DNA of 35,781 nucleotides from Acidobacteriota bacterium (GCA_003224525.1 QHZB01000082.1:1-35781); one strand, 5' to 3'; shown: positions 17,190 to 25,573, counted from the stretch's first letter. The notes: generated by a model not told the origin, from the sequence alone. Numbers and translations: made by a program.

Positions 17190-17928
17190 TCTAGGTCAAA
17201 CGCGCAGCTCTCATCAACGTAATCACCTGCTCCTCACCCCCGATACTTTTGTGCGCACTGCTCTGCCCGGCATGAAGAATGCTTCCGCGATCGTTCACGT
17301 GGGCCCCGCGCTCGGTGCGGCGTTCACCGAATACACTGCGGAATTTGAACCGAAAGGCGAGTTGGGAAATACCTCCGCGCAGCGTTTCATTTATGTTTTG
17401 GAAGGAGGTGTGACGCTCGAGGTCAAGGGAAAGCGGCATGAGCTTGGCGTGCGCGGCTATGCTTATTTGCCTGAAGATTTTTCGCACAAAGTTGTTGCGA
17501 AAGAAAAGAGCCGGGTTGCCGTTGTTGAGAAATTCTACGAGCGAATCGAGAAAACGGAGCCACCGCGCTTGATCGTTTCGAGCGAAGATTCGATATCCTC
17601 GCATGCCCTCGATGGCGATTCCGATTTGCAGGTCAAGTGCTTGCTGCCCGAGGAGCCGCAATTTGATTTTGCGGTGAATACAATGGTGTACCGGCCCGGC
17701 GCCTCGCTCAGGATGGTGGAGATGCACGTGATGGAGCACGGATTGATCATGCTCGAAGGAAGCGGCATCTACCGGCTCGATGATTCGTGGTATCCCGTGG
17801 CGGCCGGCGATTTTATTTGGATGGGACCGTGGTGCCCGCAATGGTTCGGAGCCATCGGCAGAGTGCCCGCCAAGTATTTGATCTACAAGGACTGGAACCG
17901 GCATCCACTCGGCGAACCGAAAAAATGA
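17182..17928 (+). CDS. allE: (S)-ureidoglycine aminohydrolase (bicupin)
   Basis: A 248-residue double-cupin protein. The first cupin spans about residues 45-115 (RFIYVLEGGVTLEV). The second, catalytic cupin carries the Mn-binding pattern VEMHVMEHGLIMLEGSGIYRL (Glu, His and His in an E-x-H-x3-H arrangement) and the downstream Gln in CPQWFGA, as in plant UGlyAH. It releases ammonia from (S)-ureidoglycine to give (S)-ureidoglycolate. The GTG start at 17182 has a GGAAGG ribosome site and overlaps allC. The stop overlaps the next gene (ATGA). Confidence 0.92.
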   Translation: MHNLGQTRSSHQRNHLLLTPDTFVRTALPGMKNASAIVHVGPALGAAFTEYTAEFEPKGELGNTSAQRFIYVLEGGVTLEVKGKRHELGVRGYAYLPEDFSHKVVAKEKSRVAVVEKFYERIEKTEPPRLIVSSEDSISSHALDGDSDLQVKCLLPEEPQFDFAVNTMVYRPGASLRMVEMHVMEHGLIMLEGSGIYRLDDSWYPVAAGDFIWMGPWCPQWFGAIGRVPAKYLIYKDWNRHPLGEPKK

Positions 17929-19172
17929 AATTGGAAATTGATCAGCAGCGGCTGAACTCAGAAATAGAAGCGCTGGCTGTTTTTTCGGACGCGGAGCCGC
18001 CCGCGGTGACGAGAGTTGTTTTCACACCGACGGATTTGAAAGCCCGTGCGTGGGTGATCTCGCGCTGCGAAGAAGCCGGGCTCACCGTGAGGCAGGATAC
18101 CATTGGAAACATTTTCGCGCGATGGAGCGGCGCTGATCCCGCGGCGCCTGCCGTCGGCACAGGTTCGCACATTGATGCCATACCCAATGCCGGGAAATAC
18201 GACGGCGCCGTTGGAGTTCTTGGCGGTCTCGAAGCGATCCGCGCGCTGCAGCGAAGCGGATTCCGTCCGAAGAACTCGATCGAGCTTCTCGTGTTCGCGA
18301 CGGAAGAACCAACGCGTTTCGGAATCGGATGCCTGGGGAGCCGTTTGCTTTCAGGAACGCTTTCCGCGGAAGCTGCCGCCAAATTAAGGGATCGCGACGG
18401 CGAATCGGTGGATGAAGTTCGCAAAAAAGCCGCACTCAGCGGAAATCTTCAGGATGTGAAACTTGCCGGCGGGCATTACAAGGCGTTCGTTGAATTGCAC
18501 ATCGAGCAAGGCCCGCTGCTCGAACGCGCGCGGACTTCGCTCGGAATTGTGAAGAGCATTGCGGCGCCGGCGAGTCTTCGGATTTCTATTGAAGGTGCGG
18601 GAGGGCATGCCGGCGGAGTGCTCATGCCGGACCGCAAAGACGCGCTCTGCGCGGCCGCGGAGCTGATTCTGGCTATCGAAAATGCTGCGCGTTTGAGCGG
18701 GGCGGTGGATACCGTTGCCACCGTGGGCGTTTGCGACGTTTTTCCAGGTGCGGTGAACAGCATCCCGAGCCGCGTGGGCTTGACGCTCGACATTCGCGAC
18801 ACGGATCTGGTGCGGCGCGATGGCGTGATGCAAACGATTGAGCGCGGATCGCAAAGTATTTCCAGTAAGAGACACGTTTCGATTCAATCGGAACTACTAA
18901 ATGCGGACGCGCCTGCGGATTGCGCTCCCGAGGTGCGTGGTGCGCTCGCGGATTCTTGCCGCAAGCATGGATTCGCGTTTCTGGAGATGGTGAGCCGGGC
19001 CTACCACGATTCACTTTTCGTTTCACGGATCGCGCCGACCGGGATGCTCTTTATTCCGTGCCGGAATGGATATAGCCATCGGCCGGATGAATACGCTGCG
19101 CCGGAAGATATCGCGCGGGGGGCGCTGGTGCTGGCGGAGTCGCTGGCAAAGCTGTGTAGCAGTTCTCAGTGA
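17925..19172 (+). CDS. uah: Ureidoglycolate amidohydrolase, plant-like (M20 family)
   Basis: A 415-residue M20 metallohydrolase distinct from the allC product upstream. It carries the features I recall for plant UAH: GSHIDAIPNAGKYDG (His82, Asp93), FATEEPTRFGIGCLGSRLL (Glu127/128), LHIEQGP (His192), IAAPASLRI, GGHAGGVLMP and the C-terminal SRAYHDSLF followed by GYSHRPDEYAAPEDI. Family role: hydrolysis of (S)-ureidoglycolate to glyoxylate, CO2 and two ammonia. The start ATG at 17925 overlaps the allE stop. It completes an AllC-AllE-UAH series, and the cluster ends here, facing a convergent permease gene. Confidence 0.9.
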   Translation: MKLEIDQQRLNSEIEALAVFSDAEPPAVTRVVFTPTDLKARAWVISRCEEAGLTVRQDTIGNIFARWSGADPAAPAVGTGSHIDAIPNAGKYDGAVGVLGGLEAIRALQRSGFRPKNSIELLVFATEEPTRFGIGCLGSRLLSGTLSAEAAAKLRDRDGESVDEVRKKAALSGNLQDVKLAGGHYKAFVELHIEQGPLLERARTSLGIVKSIAAPASLRISIEGAGGHAGGVLMPDRKDALCAAAELILAIENAARLSGAVDTVATVGVCDVFPGAVNSIPSRVGLTLDIRDTDLVRRDGVMQTIERGSQSISSKRHVSIQSELLNADAPADCAPEVRGALADSCRKHGFAFLEMVSRAYHDSLFVSRIAPTGMLFIPCRNGYSHRPDEYAAPEDIARGALVLAESLAKLCSSSQ

Positions 19173-19361
19173 TCAGTTGTCGCTAGAGAGTTTAGCAGCA
19201 TTCCGTGGGTGACACACCCAAATTGGTGGAGAGCGTCGGCCTGCAAGAGTGCCGCGTGAATGAATGATATTTGAGAGCGACCGGGTTGAAGGCTAATGTT
19301 GCGGCGGCCAGTGCGGGAGGACGGGCGAAGTGAACGCGCCGATCGGGGCGGCTGGATTGAT

Positions 19362-20657
19362 TTATTCAGCGGCGAGGAAGGCGTAGCGGAGGACGAAGAG
19401 GACGGAGAGGACCCAGATGAGGAGGCTGATTTCGTGGTGGCGGCCGGTGCCGAGCTTGACGAAGGTGAAGGAGAGCAGGCCGAGACTGAGGCCGGTGGCG
19501 ATGCTGAAGGTGAGGGGAGTGGCGACGAGGGTGAGGAAGGCGGGGAAGGCTTCGCTGAAATCGTCCCAGCGAACGCGGGCCACGGCGCCGCACATGAGCG
19601 CGCCCACGAGGATGAGGGCGGGAGCGGTGGCGTAGGCGGGAATGGCAGCGACGAGCGGCGCGCAAAACATCGCAACGAGAAACAGGGCCGCGATGACCAT
19701 ATTGCCGAGTCCGGTGCGCGCGCCGGCGGCGACTCCGGCGGCGCTTTCGATATAGCTGGTGACGGTGGAGGTTCCGGTGAGCGCGCCGAACATGGTGCCG
19801 AAGGCGTCGGCGAGCAACGCGCGGCTTGCGCGAGGAAGTTTCCCGTCGCGAAGGAAGCCTCCTTCTTCGCAGACGCCAACCAGCGTGCCCACATTGTCGA
19901 AGAGATCGACGAAGAAGAACACAAAGATGAGTTCGCCAAAGCCAAGTTTTGTGGCCGAGCGCAGGTCCAGCTTGAGAAAAGTGCCCGCGGGATGGGGCAG
20001 TGAGAAAAAATGGGAGGGCCAGTGACTGAGCCCGAAAGGAATGCCGGCAAGGGTGATGACGACGATACCCAGAAGAATGGCGCTGCCAACGCGCCGGGCC
20101 ATCAAGATGGCAATGAGAATGAGTCCCGCGGCTGCGAGAAGAACTTGCGGATCGGAAGTTTTGCCCAGTCCGACAAAGGTAGCGGGATTGGCCACAATGA
20201 TCTTCGCGTTGCGCAGTCCAATGAAGGCGATGAATAAGCCGATGCCTGCGGCGGTGCCGTATTTGAGGCAATTGGGAATGCCGTTGACGATCTGTTCGCG
20301 AATGTTGGTGAGCGTGAGAATCAGAAACAGCAAGCCGGAAAGAAATACGACACCGAGCGCGGTTTGCCAGGGCACGCCACGGCCGAGAACGATGGCGTAG
20401 GTGAAGTAGGCGTTGAGGGACATGCCCGGCGCAAGGGCGATCGGGTAGTTGGCCCACAATCCCATGATGAGCGTGGCGATCGCGGCGGAAATGCAAGTAG
20501 CGAAGAGAACGCCATCGACGGGCATGCCGCCTTCGGCGAGGATGCGGGGATTGACGACGACCACGTAAGCCATGGTCATGAAGGTGGTGAGGCCCGCGAA
20601 CAATTCGCGCTGCACGGTAGTCTGATTCTCTTGAAGATGAAATACGCGCTCGAGCAA
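19362..20657 (-). CDS. NCS2-family purine permease (AzgA/PbuG type)
   Basis: A 431-residue polytopic transporter of the AzgA-like branch of NCS2, which takes up adenine, guanine or hypoxanthine with protons. Recognised segments are ELFAGLTTFMTMAYVVVVNP near the N-terminus, GMSLNAYFTYAIV, FVFFFVDLFDNVGTLVG and LTGTSTVTSYIESAAGVAAG. I place the start at TTG 20657 (MLERVFHLQENQTT), because it matches the family start and has an AAGG ribosome site 8 bases upstream. An earlier TTG at 20672 would leave almost no leader from the promoter at 20688-20716. It is convergent with uah and fits purine import for the cluster. Confidence 0.9.
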   Translation of the reverse strand: MLERVFHLQENQTTVQRELFAGLTTFMTMAYVVVVNPRILAEGGMPVDGVLFATCISAAIATLIMGLWANYPIALAPGMSLNAYFTYAIVLGRGVPWQTALGVVFLSGLLFLILTLTNIREQIVNGIPNCLKYGTAAGIGLFIAFIGLRNAKIIVANPATFVGLGKTSDPQVLLAAAGLILIAILMARRVGSAILLGIVVITLAGIPFGLSHWPSHFFSLPHPAGTFLKLDLRSATKLGFGELIFVFFFVDLFDNVGTLVGVCEEGGFLRDGKLPRASRALLADAFGTMFGALTGTSTVTSYIESAAGVAAGARTGLGNMVIAALFLVAMFCAPLVAAIPAYATAPALILVGALMCGAVARVRWDDFSEAFPAFLTLVATPLTFSIATGLSLGLLSFTFVKLGTGRHHEISLLIWVLSVLFVLRYAFLAAE

Positions 20658-20687
20658 GCGGGTTCCCTTCAAATAAAAAGGTGCGTC

Positions 20688-20716
20688 ACTATAGGCCGGG
20701 AGCGTCGCGACGTCAA
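20688..20716 (-). promoter_or_regulatory. Sigma70-type promoter of the NCS2 permease gene
   Basis: On the minus strand TTGACG (20711-20716) and TATAGT (20688-20693) are separated by exactly 17 bases, five of six matches each to the consensus. Transcription would start near 20681, about 24 bases before the TTG start at 20657. Confidence 0.65.
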
Positions 20717-20783
20717 CGGCAGAAACACAGAGGGATTGACCGCCTTCGCGGGTCGCAGAAAAAACAGATGCCCCGGGCTGCAG

Positions 20784-21854
20784 CTAATGCGGAAGCGTGG
20801 ATTCGCGAGCGGCCCAATGTTCGACAATATCCCGCACCACTTTATCGCCGACGGCCTGAGCCGCTTCCAAAGCAGGAAAGTAAGCAGAGTAATTGCCGGA
20901 TACCATGGTCTTCAAGCTATCACCAAGGTTTGTCCCGGGTGGCTCGCGGTCGTAATTGCTAACCGTGCGCAGGACCAGCACGCGCTGGAGATCCACGCGG
21001 CCGGCTTGACTCAAGAACGTGAGCGCCTGCATTGTGCCAGTGTCTTCCATGGCCGAAATCATGTAATTCCCTTTGCCGGCAGTGTAATAGCGCGTCCAGG
21101 CATTGGCCCACTCATTCATTTTTGAGCCGTGCCAGAACGTGCTCGACGAGAGCGTGTCGCCCCGCGTGACGAATGGAGGCTTCAACGCATTCGGAAATCC
21201 GACGAAGCGGGCCCGCGAACCGCGCAGAGAATCGGAATCGGGAAGCGGCATATCTTTCGTCAGGCGAAATGCCCAGCTGACAAGTTCCGGATTGAGTGTG
21301 TAGACCTCGCCCTCAAGCTCCTTGCGTACCGGTTCTTCATAGGGGGTCGCTTTGCGCAACGGCACGTAGCCCGTCGGCCAATTTTCCGGAATCTGGCGCG
21401 CGTCGATCTCGTAGGCCAGATCGCCGTCGAGAACGTGATCCGCCCAAACCGTCGAGCCCAGCGATACGTCCGCGGGATCTCCGCCTCCAATTCCGGCGAC
21501 AATCCAGTACGCTTTCGTGAGATCGAATCGCGGGTCCAAACCGACGGCCATCACGGAGGCGGCTGCCTTGGCGGTTCCTACTCCGGTCAAGATGCCGAGC
21601 ACTCCATCCTTGTTCAGACGCACATGGTGATACCCGGCCGGGAGAGGAATAATTTGGTCCAGGTGCTCGCGCTCGACCCAGAGTTGGTATTCCCCGGGTG
21701 CGTCCCCGGTGTCCTCGCCGCGTTCGAACATGGCGACCACCACGACCTTGATGCGGATCGGCGTGCCGGGAGTTGTTGCTTGGGCACGAAGCAGAACGGG
21801 GAAAATTCCGAGCACGATCAACACCAGAACGAACCGCTCATGGAGCCTGCTCAT
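20784..21854 (-). CDS. Purine nucleoside permease (NUP family), with signal peptide
   Basis: A 356-residue protein of the NUP family, named after a fungal purine nucleoside permease and related in fold to nucleoside phosphorylases. The ATG at 21854 has a GGGAG ribosome site and opens a signal peptide (RFVLVLIVLGIFPVLLRAQA). Recognised segments are IKVVVVAMFERGEDTGDAPGE, GVLGILTGVGTAKAAASVMA, YWIVAGIGGGDPADVSLGS and NYMISAMEDTGTMQALTFL. The signal peptide places it in the periplasm, so it may bind or cleave nucleosides there; that is inference. It follows the secreted adenosine deaminase gene divergently and shares its upstream region. Confidence 0.85.
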   Translation of the reverse strand: MSRLHERFVLVLIVLGIFPVLLRAQATTPGTPIRIKVVVVAMFERGEDTGDAPGEYQLWVEREHLDQIIPLPAGYHHVRLNKDGVLGILTGVGTAKAAASVMAVGLDPRFDLTKAYWIVAGIGGGDPADVSLGSTVWADHVLDGDLAYEIDARQIPENWPTGYVPLRKATPYEEPVRKELEGEVYTLNPELVSWAFRLTKDMPLPDSDSLRGSRARFVGFPNALKPPFVTRGDTLSSSTFWHGSKMNEWANAWTRYYTAGKGNYMISAMEDTGTMQALTFLSQAGRVDLQRVLVLRTVSNYDREPPGTNLGDSLKTMVSGNYSAYFPALEAAQAVGDKVVRDIVEHWAARESTLPH

Positions 21855-21869
21855 AAAATCTCCCGGCCT

Positions 21870-21896
21870 CTTGATCTGCTTGATCTGGCTGATATG
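21870..21896. repeat. Three tandem 9-base repeats in the divergent NUP/adenosine deaminase control region
   Basis: Positions 21870-21878 and 21879-21887 are both CTTGATCTG, followed by the diverged copy GCTGATATG at 21888-21896. The array lies 16 bases upstream of the NUP start codon in the 147-base divergent region. It may be a direct-repeat operator or a chance repeat. Confidence 0.4.
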
Positions 21897-22001
21897 CTGT
21901 GCTGCGCGCGAATGAGACTCTATATCACAGCTTGCCGCCGCAAGAATCCAATTGTTCCGTGGCCAATCGGACCGTGCGGCGATTTTCTGGAGAAGACTTG
22001 C

Positions 22002-23609
22002 ATGAAAAACTTGAAAATAAATCATTCGCGAAGCCGCCCTTTCTCCAGGCCGTGCCGAGCTCTGGTTCTTCTGTCACTCTTCGCGTCGCCTGCTTGGACC
22101 CAAACCAAAGCTCCGCATTCTTCGGCCGTGCAAACAAGTTCAGAACAGCGCACCGAGCTCCAACTCCAAGCCGCGCGGCAGAATCCGCTTCAACTTCGTC
22201 ACTTTCTCCTCGGGATGCCCAAGGGCGCCGATCTGCATAATCATCTGAGCGGCGCTGTTTACGCGGAATCCTGGATTCGCGCCGCAGCCGAAGATCATTT
22301 GTGCGTCGATATTGCCAAGCTCGCTTTCGCGAAGCCGCAGGGCTCGTCGAGCCGCGGAACGGAGCAACCCTGCGGAGACGGGAAAGTCCCGGCGGCAGAC
22401 GCTTACAAAGACCAGCATCTCTTTGACGCGCTCGTGGATGCTTTCTCCATGCGAGGGTTTGTGCCTTCGCCAGGGGTGACCGGGCACGATCACTTCTTCG
22501 ATGCCTTCTCGAAATTCGGCGGTACCGATCATCGCCATCTCGGCGAATGGATCGATGAGGTCGCCACTCGGGCTGCCGCACAGAATGAACAGTATCTCGA
22601 GCTGATGCACACGCCAGACTTCAGTCACACCGCGGCAATCGCCAGAGAAATCGGCTGGCATGACGATTTCAACCAATTGCGCGACGAATTGCTGGCGCAC
22701 GGATTGCGCGACGACGTGGCCCTTGCCAAGACAGGCCTCGACCAGGCTGAAGCTCTCCGACTGAAGCGTGAACGCTGTGAACAGCCGGATGCGGCTTCCG
22801 CCTGCCATGTCGAGGTTCGCTATCTCTGCCAAGTTTTGCGCGGCTTCCCCAAGGAGCAGGTCTTCGCGCAAACACTGCTCTGCTTTGAGACGGCTTCGGC
22901 TGATCCGCAATTCGTGGGCATCAATCTGGTCATGCCCGAGGACGGCTACACGGCGATGGCCGACTACGCGCTGCACATGCGCATCGTCGGTTTCCTTCAC
23001 GCGTTTTACCCGAAGATTCACCTGAGCTTGCATGCGGGCGAGATTGCGCCGGGCTTTGTTCCGTATGAAGGTCTCTGCTGCCACATTCGCCTCGCCGTCG
23101 AGCAGGCGCAGGCGGAGCGCATCGGTCACGGTGTCGACATCATGTACGAGAATCATCCTCACGCGCTTTTGAAAGAGATGGCCGTGAATCACGTGATGGT
23201 GGAAATCAGCCTGACAAGCAATGACGTGATTCTCGGGGTGAGCGGCAAGGATCATCCTTTTTTGCTTTACCGGATGTTCGGCGTCCCCGTGGCGCTGTCA
23301 TCCGACGATGAGGGCGTATCGCGCATCGACCTGACGCATGAATACGTCCGCGCCGTGCAGACTTACGATCTCCACTACGCTGACCTCAAGCGGATGGTCC
23401 GCACCAGCCTGGAACACAGCTTCTTGCCCGGCGACAGTTTGTGGAACGCGCCGGATGCCTTTACTCGAGTTGTTTCCGCTTGCTCGCAGGATTCGCTGGG
23501 CGCAGACAAGTTTTCCACCCGCTGCGCAGATTTTCTCAAGTCCAGCGAAAAAGCCAGCCAGCAGTGGGAACTTGAGCGGCGCTTTCGCGCATTTGAATCT
23601 GGATTATGA
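22002..23609 (+). CDS. Secreted adenosine deaminase family protein
   Basis: A 535-residue protein with a signal peptide (RALVLLSLFASPAWTQ, after an Arg-rich N-terminus) and an adenosine-deaminase TIM barrel. The zinc and catalytic residues are visible: GADLHNHLSGA (His79, His81), SLHAGE near 342-347, ERIGHGVDI near 372-379, ISLTSN and the SSDDEGVSR segment near 434. It is longer than cytosolic Ada (about 330-350) because of an N-terminal extension and an insert (about residues 105-260), a layout like secreted ADGF-type deaminases. It would convert adenosine to inosine outside the cytoplasm. The ATG at 22002 has a GGAGA ribosome site; the open frame continues far upstream, but only as antisense of the NUP gene. 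Confidence 0.88.
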   Translation: MKNLKINHSRSRPFSRPCRALVLLSLFASPAWTQTKAPHSSAVQTSSEQRTELQLQAARQNPLQLRHFLLGMPKGADLHNHLSGAVYAESWIRAAAEDHLCVDIAKLAFAKPQGSSSRGTEQPCGDGKVPAADAYKDQHLFDALVDAFSMRGFVPSPGVTGHDHFFDAFSKFGGTDHRHLGEWIDEVATRAAAQNEQYLELMHTPDFSHTAAIAREIGWHDDFNQLRDELLAHGLRDDVALAKTGLDQAEALRLKRERCEQPDAASACHVEVRYLCQVLRGFPKEQVFAQTLLCFETASADPQFVGINLVMPEDGYTAMADYALHMRIVGFLHAFYPKIHLSLHAGEIAPGFVPYEGLCCHIRLAVEQAQAERIGHGVDIMYENHPHALLKEMAVNHVMVEISLTSNDVILGVSGKDHPFLLYRMFGVPVALSSDDEGVSRIDLTHEYVRAVQTYDLHYADLKRMVRTSLEHSFLPGDSLWNAPDAFTRVVSACSQDSLGADKFSTRCADFLKSSEKASQQWELERRFRAFESGL

Positions 23610-23744
23610 CGACTGTTTCTTCCGCGGCCACGGCAGATGCACGTTGCACTGAATCCCCAAGCCCTGTATCGTAGGCGCTTTTTGTCTCGTTCGAATTGCG
23701 TGGGAAAAAGGAACGGCCTATAAGGGAGACGACCACGCAAGCAA

Positions 23745-24074
23745 GTGCGACGGCGGCCTCTTCTGGTGGCGTTATGCATCAGCCGCTTCGCGCGCTATTC
23801 TTCTTCTCCCGGCTCGCTCTATACCTACGCGTCGATGACCCTTCCATCTTGGCTCGCGGCCACCGCCGCGTGGAGCCTGTTGCTCGCTTACATCGCCACC
23901 GGGTCGAGCGTTATCGGCGGCTTCTATCATTACGCCAACTTGCTGCTTCATGATGCCACCGGCCAAGTCACATCCGCCGTTTTCCTGGCGCTGATAGAAA
24001 CACTAGCGGTGTTGAACTCTTCTGAGGAACAAATATCCGAGCAAGAGGGCGTGAGACCAAGAGGTAGCCTCTAA
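23745..24074 (+). pseudogene. Fragment of an APC-family amino acid permease
   Basis: The frame encodes about 75 residues that match an internal segment of acidobacterial-type amino acid permeases: VALCISRFARYSSSPGSLYTY, then AWSLLLAYIATGSSVIGGFY and HYANLLLHDATGQVTSAVFL. It then runs into unrelated sequence and stops. The N-terminal helices and about 400 C-terminal residues are missing. A possible original start (ATG at 23606, overlapping the adenosine deaminase stop) leads to an early TAG. It is a relic, not a functional transporter. Confidence 0.7.
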
Positions 24075-24117
24075 CCAATTCACAGGACTGCACTTGCAAG
24101 TCGTCCGTTGCTTGCTT

Positions 24118-24136
24118 GAGCCGCGCATCGCGGCTC
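24118..24136. terminator. Perfect hairpin, possible terminator
   Basis: GAGCCGCG-CAT-CGCGGCTC is an 8-bp perfect GC-rich stem with a 3-base loop, 44 bases after the permease fragment. The following sequence (GGTTACTTCT) is only weakly T-rich, so terminator activity is uncertain. Confidence 0.35.
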
Positions 24137-24187
24137 GGTTACTTCTAACTGCCTTTGACAGCGAAGTTTCCGCCTCAGACCGGAAAG

Positions 24188-24250
24188 CCGCCTAGCTCCT
24201 ACTCCTACGTCGTCACCAGTAGTAGATGATAGGCTCAACCCGCTAGGCGG
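24188..24250 (+). other. Structured leader candidate upstream of the MFS transporter gene
   Basis: A perfect 9-base inverted repeat, CCGCCTAGC (24188-24196) with GCTAGGCGG (24242-24250), encloses a second possible stem (CTACT with AGTAG). The nested stem-loop would end about 30 bases before the MFS start codon, where it would lie in the 5' leader. I do not recognise a known riboswitch class in it. Confidence 0.35.
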
Positions 24251-24280
24251 TCTAGTAGCGCGTTTGCTGAAAGAGGCCCG

Positions 24281-25573
24281 ATGCTCACGTCCTCCGATCG
24301 GAAAGCGAAGATCTGGTCTGTGATTCGCGTTTCCGGCGGAAATTTCCTGGAAATGTACGATTTCATGGTGTTCGGATACTACGCCTCTGCGATCGGCAAG
24401 GCTTTTTTTCCAAGTAGCAGCGAATTTGCATCGTTGATGTTGTCGCTGATGACTTTCGGAGTTGGTTTTCTAATGCGGCCGCTCGGGGCCATCGTGCTCG
24501 GGGCGTACACCGATCATCATGGACGCCGCGCTGGGCTCGTGCTGACGTTGAGCCTGATGTCTGTGGGGATCCTTTCCATAGCTTGCATGCCGGGGTACGA
24601 CACGATCGGGTTGTTGGCCCCACTGCTGGTGGTAGTGGGCCGATTGCTTCAGGGATTTTCGGCAGGTATGGAATTAGGCGGCGTCTCGGTGTACTTATCC
24701 GAAATCGCGACTCCCGGTCACAAAGGGTTCTATGTCAGTTGGCAATCGGGAAGCCAGCAGTTGGCGGTCATGTTCGCAGCTCTGCTGGGGGTCGTACTGA
24801 ACTCCATTTTGACGCCCGGAAAAATGGCCTTGTGGGGATGGCGAGTCCCTCTTCTCATCGGCTGTTCCATCATTCCGTGTCTGCTGATGCTCCGGCGGTC
24901 CCTCAAGGAAACGGATGAGTTCCTCGCCCGCAAGCGACGCCCCTCGACGTCTGAAATCCTCCGCTCGCTGGCCATCCATTGGCGTGTCGTGTTCATCGGA
25001 ACCATGATGGTTACGATGACGACGGTTACGTTCTACTTCATCACCGCTTATACGCCCACGTTCGGTGCGGCCGTGCTTCATCTGAAGAACACCGACAGTT
25101 TGATTGTCACGCTGTGCGTGGGCGCATCCAATTTGCTGTGGCTCCCTGTCATGGGGGCGCTGTCAGACCGCGTCGGGCGCCGGCCCCTGTTGGTAGGCTG
25201 CACGATCTTAGCTTTGCTTACGGCTTATCCGGCGATTTTGTGGCTGGTCGCCGCAGCTTCGTTTTCGAGATTGCTTGTTCTCGAACTCTGGCTCTCCTTC
25301 TTGTATGGCAGTTACAACGGCGCCATGATCGCCTACCTGACCGAAATCATGCCAGCTAACATACGGACCACGGGCTTTTCGCTCGCTTACAGCCTGGCGA
25401 CCGCGATTTTCGGGGGCTTTACGCCCGCCATCAGCACGTATTTGATTCACGTAACTAATAACCGGGCGATTCCGGGGTTGTGGCTATCGTTCGCGGCCAT
25501 GTGCGGGGTAGTGGCGGCGATTCTCTCCAAACCGTACCGCGAGATACAGGAAACCGAAACGGCCGTGGCTTAG
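24281..25573 (+). CDS. MFS transporter, metabolite:H+ symporter (citrate/tricarballylate-like)
   Basis: A 430-residue, 12-helix MFS protein of the MHS subfamily. It opens with VIRVSGGNFLEMYDFMVFGYYASAIGKAFFP, typical of citrate and tricarballylate proton symporters. The helix 2-3 loop GAYTDHHGRRAGL and its counterpart GALSDRVGRRPLL are intact, as is the family segment GRLLQGFSAGMELGGVSVYLSEIA. It would import an organic acid with protons; the substrate is not certain. The ATG at 24281 has an AGAGG ribosome site. It stands alone between two pseudogene regions. Confidence 0.82.
   Translation: MLTSSDRKAKIWSVIRVSGGNFLEMYDFMVFGYYASAIGKAFFPSSSEFASLMLSLMTFGVGFLMRPLGAIVLGAYTDHHGRRAGLVLTLSLMSVGILSIACMPGYDTIGLLAPLLVVVGRLLQGFSAGMELGGVSVYLSEIATPGHKGFYVSWQSGSQQLAVMFAALLGVVLNSILTPGKMALWGWRVPLLIGCSIIPCLLMLRRSLKETDEFLARKRRPSTSEILRSLAIHWRVVFIGTMMVTMTTVTFYFITAYTPTFGAAVLHLKNTDSLIVTLCVGASNLLWLPVMGALSDRVGRRPLLVGCTILALLTAYPAILWLVAAASFSRLLVLELWLSFLYGSYNGAMIAYLTEIMPANIRTTGFSLAYSLATAIFGGFTPAISTYLIHVTNNRAIPGLWLSFAAMCGVVAAILSKPYREIQETETAVA

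Noticed and set aside
19206-19220. TGGGTG-ACA-CACCCA hairpin between the convergent uah and permease genes as a bidirectional terminator
   Set aside because: The stem is only six base pairs and neither side is followed by a T-run, so I do not call it a terminator.
19366-20496. Second long minus-strand frame inside the NCS2 permease gene
   Set aside because: It is the same strand in another frame and encodes an Arg/His-rich, non-membrane-like sequence, while the permease frame has all family motifs.
21129-22001. Upstream extension of the adenosine deaminase frame by about 290 codons
   Set aside because: The extension is antisense to the NUP gene and not protein-like. A ribosome site and signal peptide fix the start at 22002.
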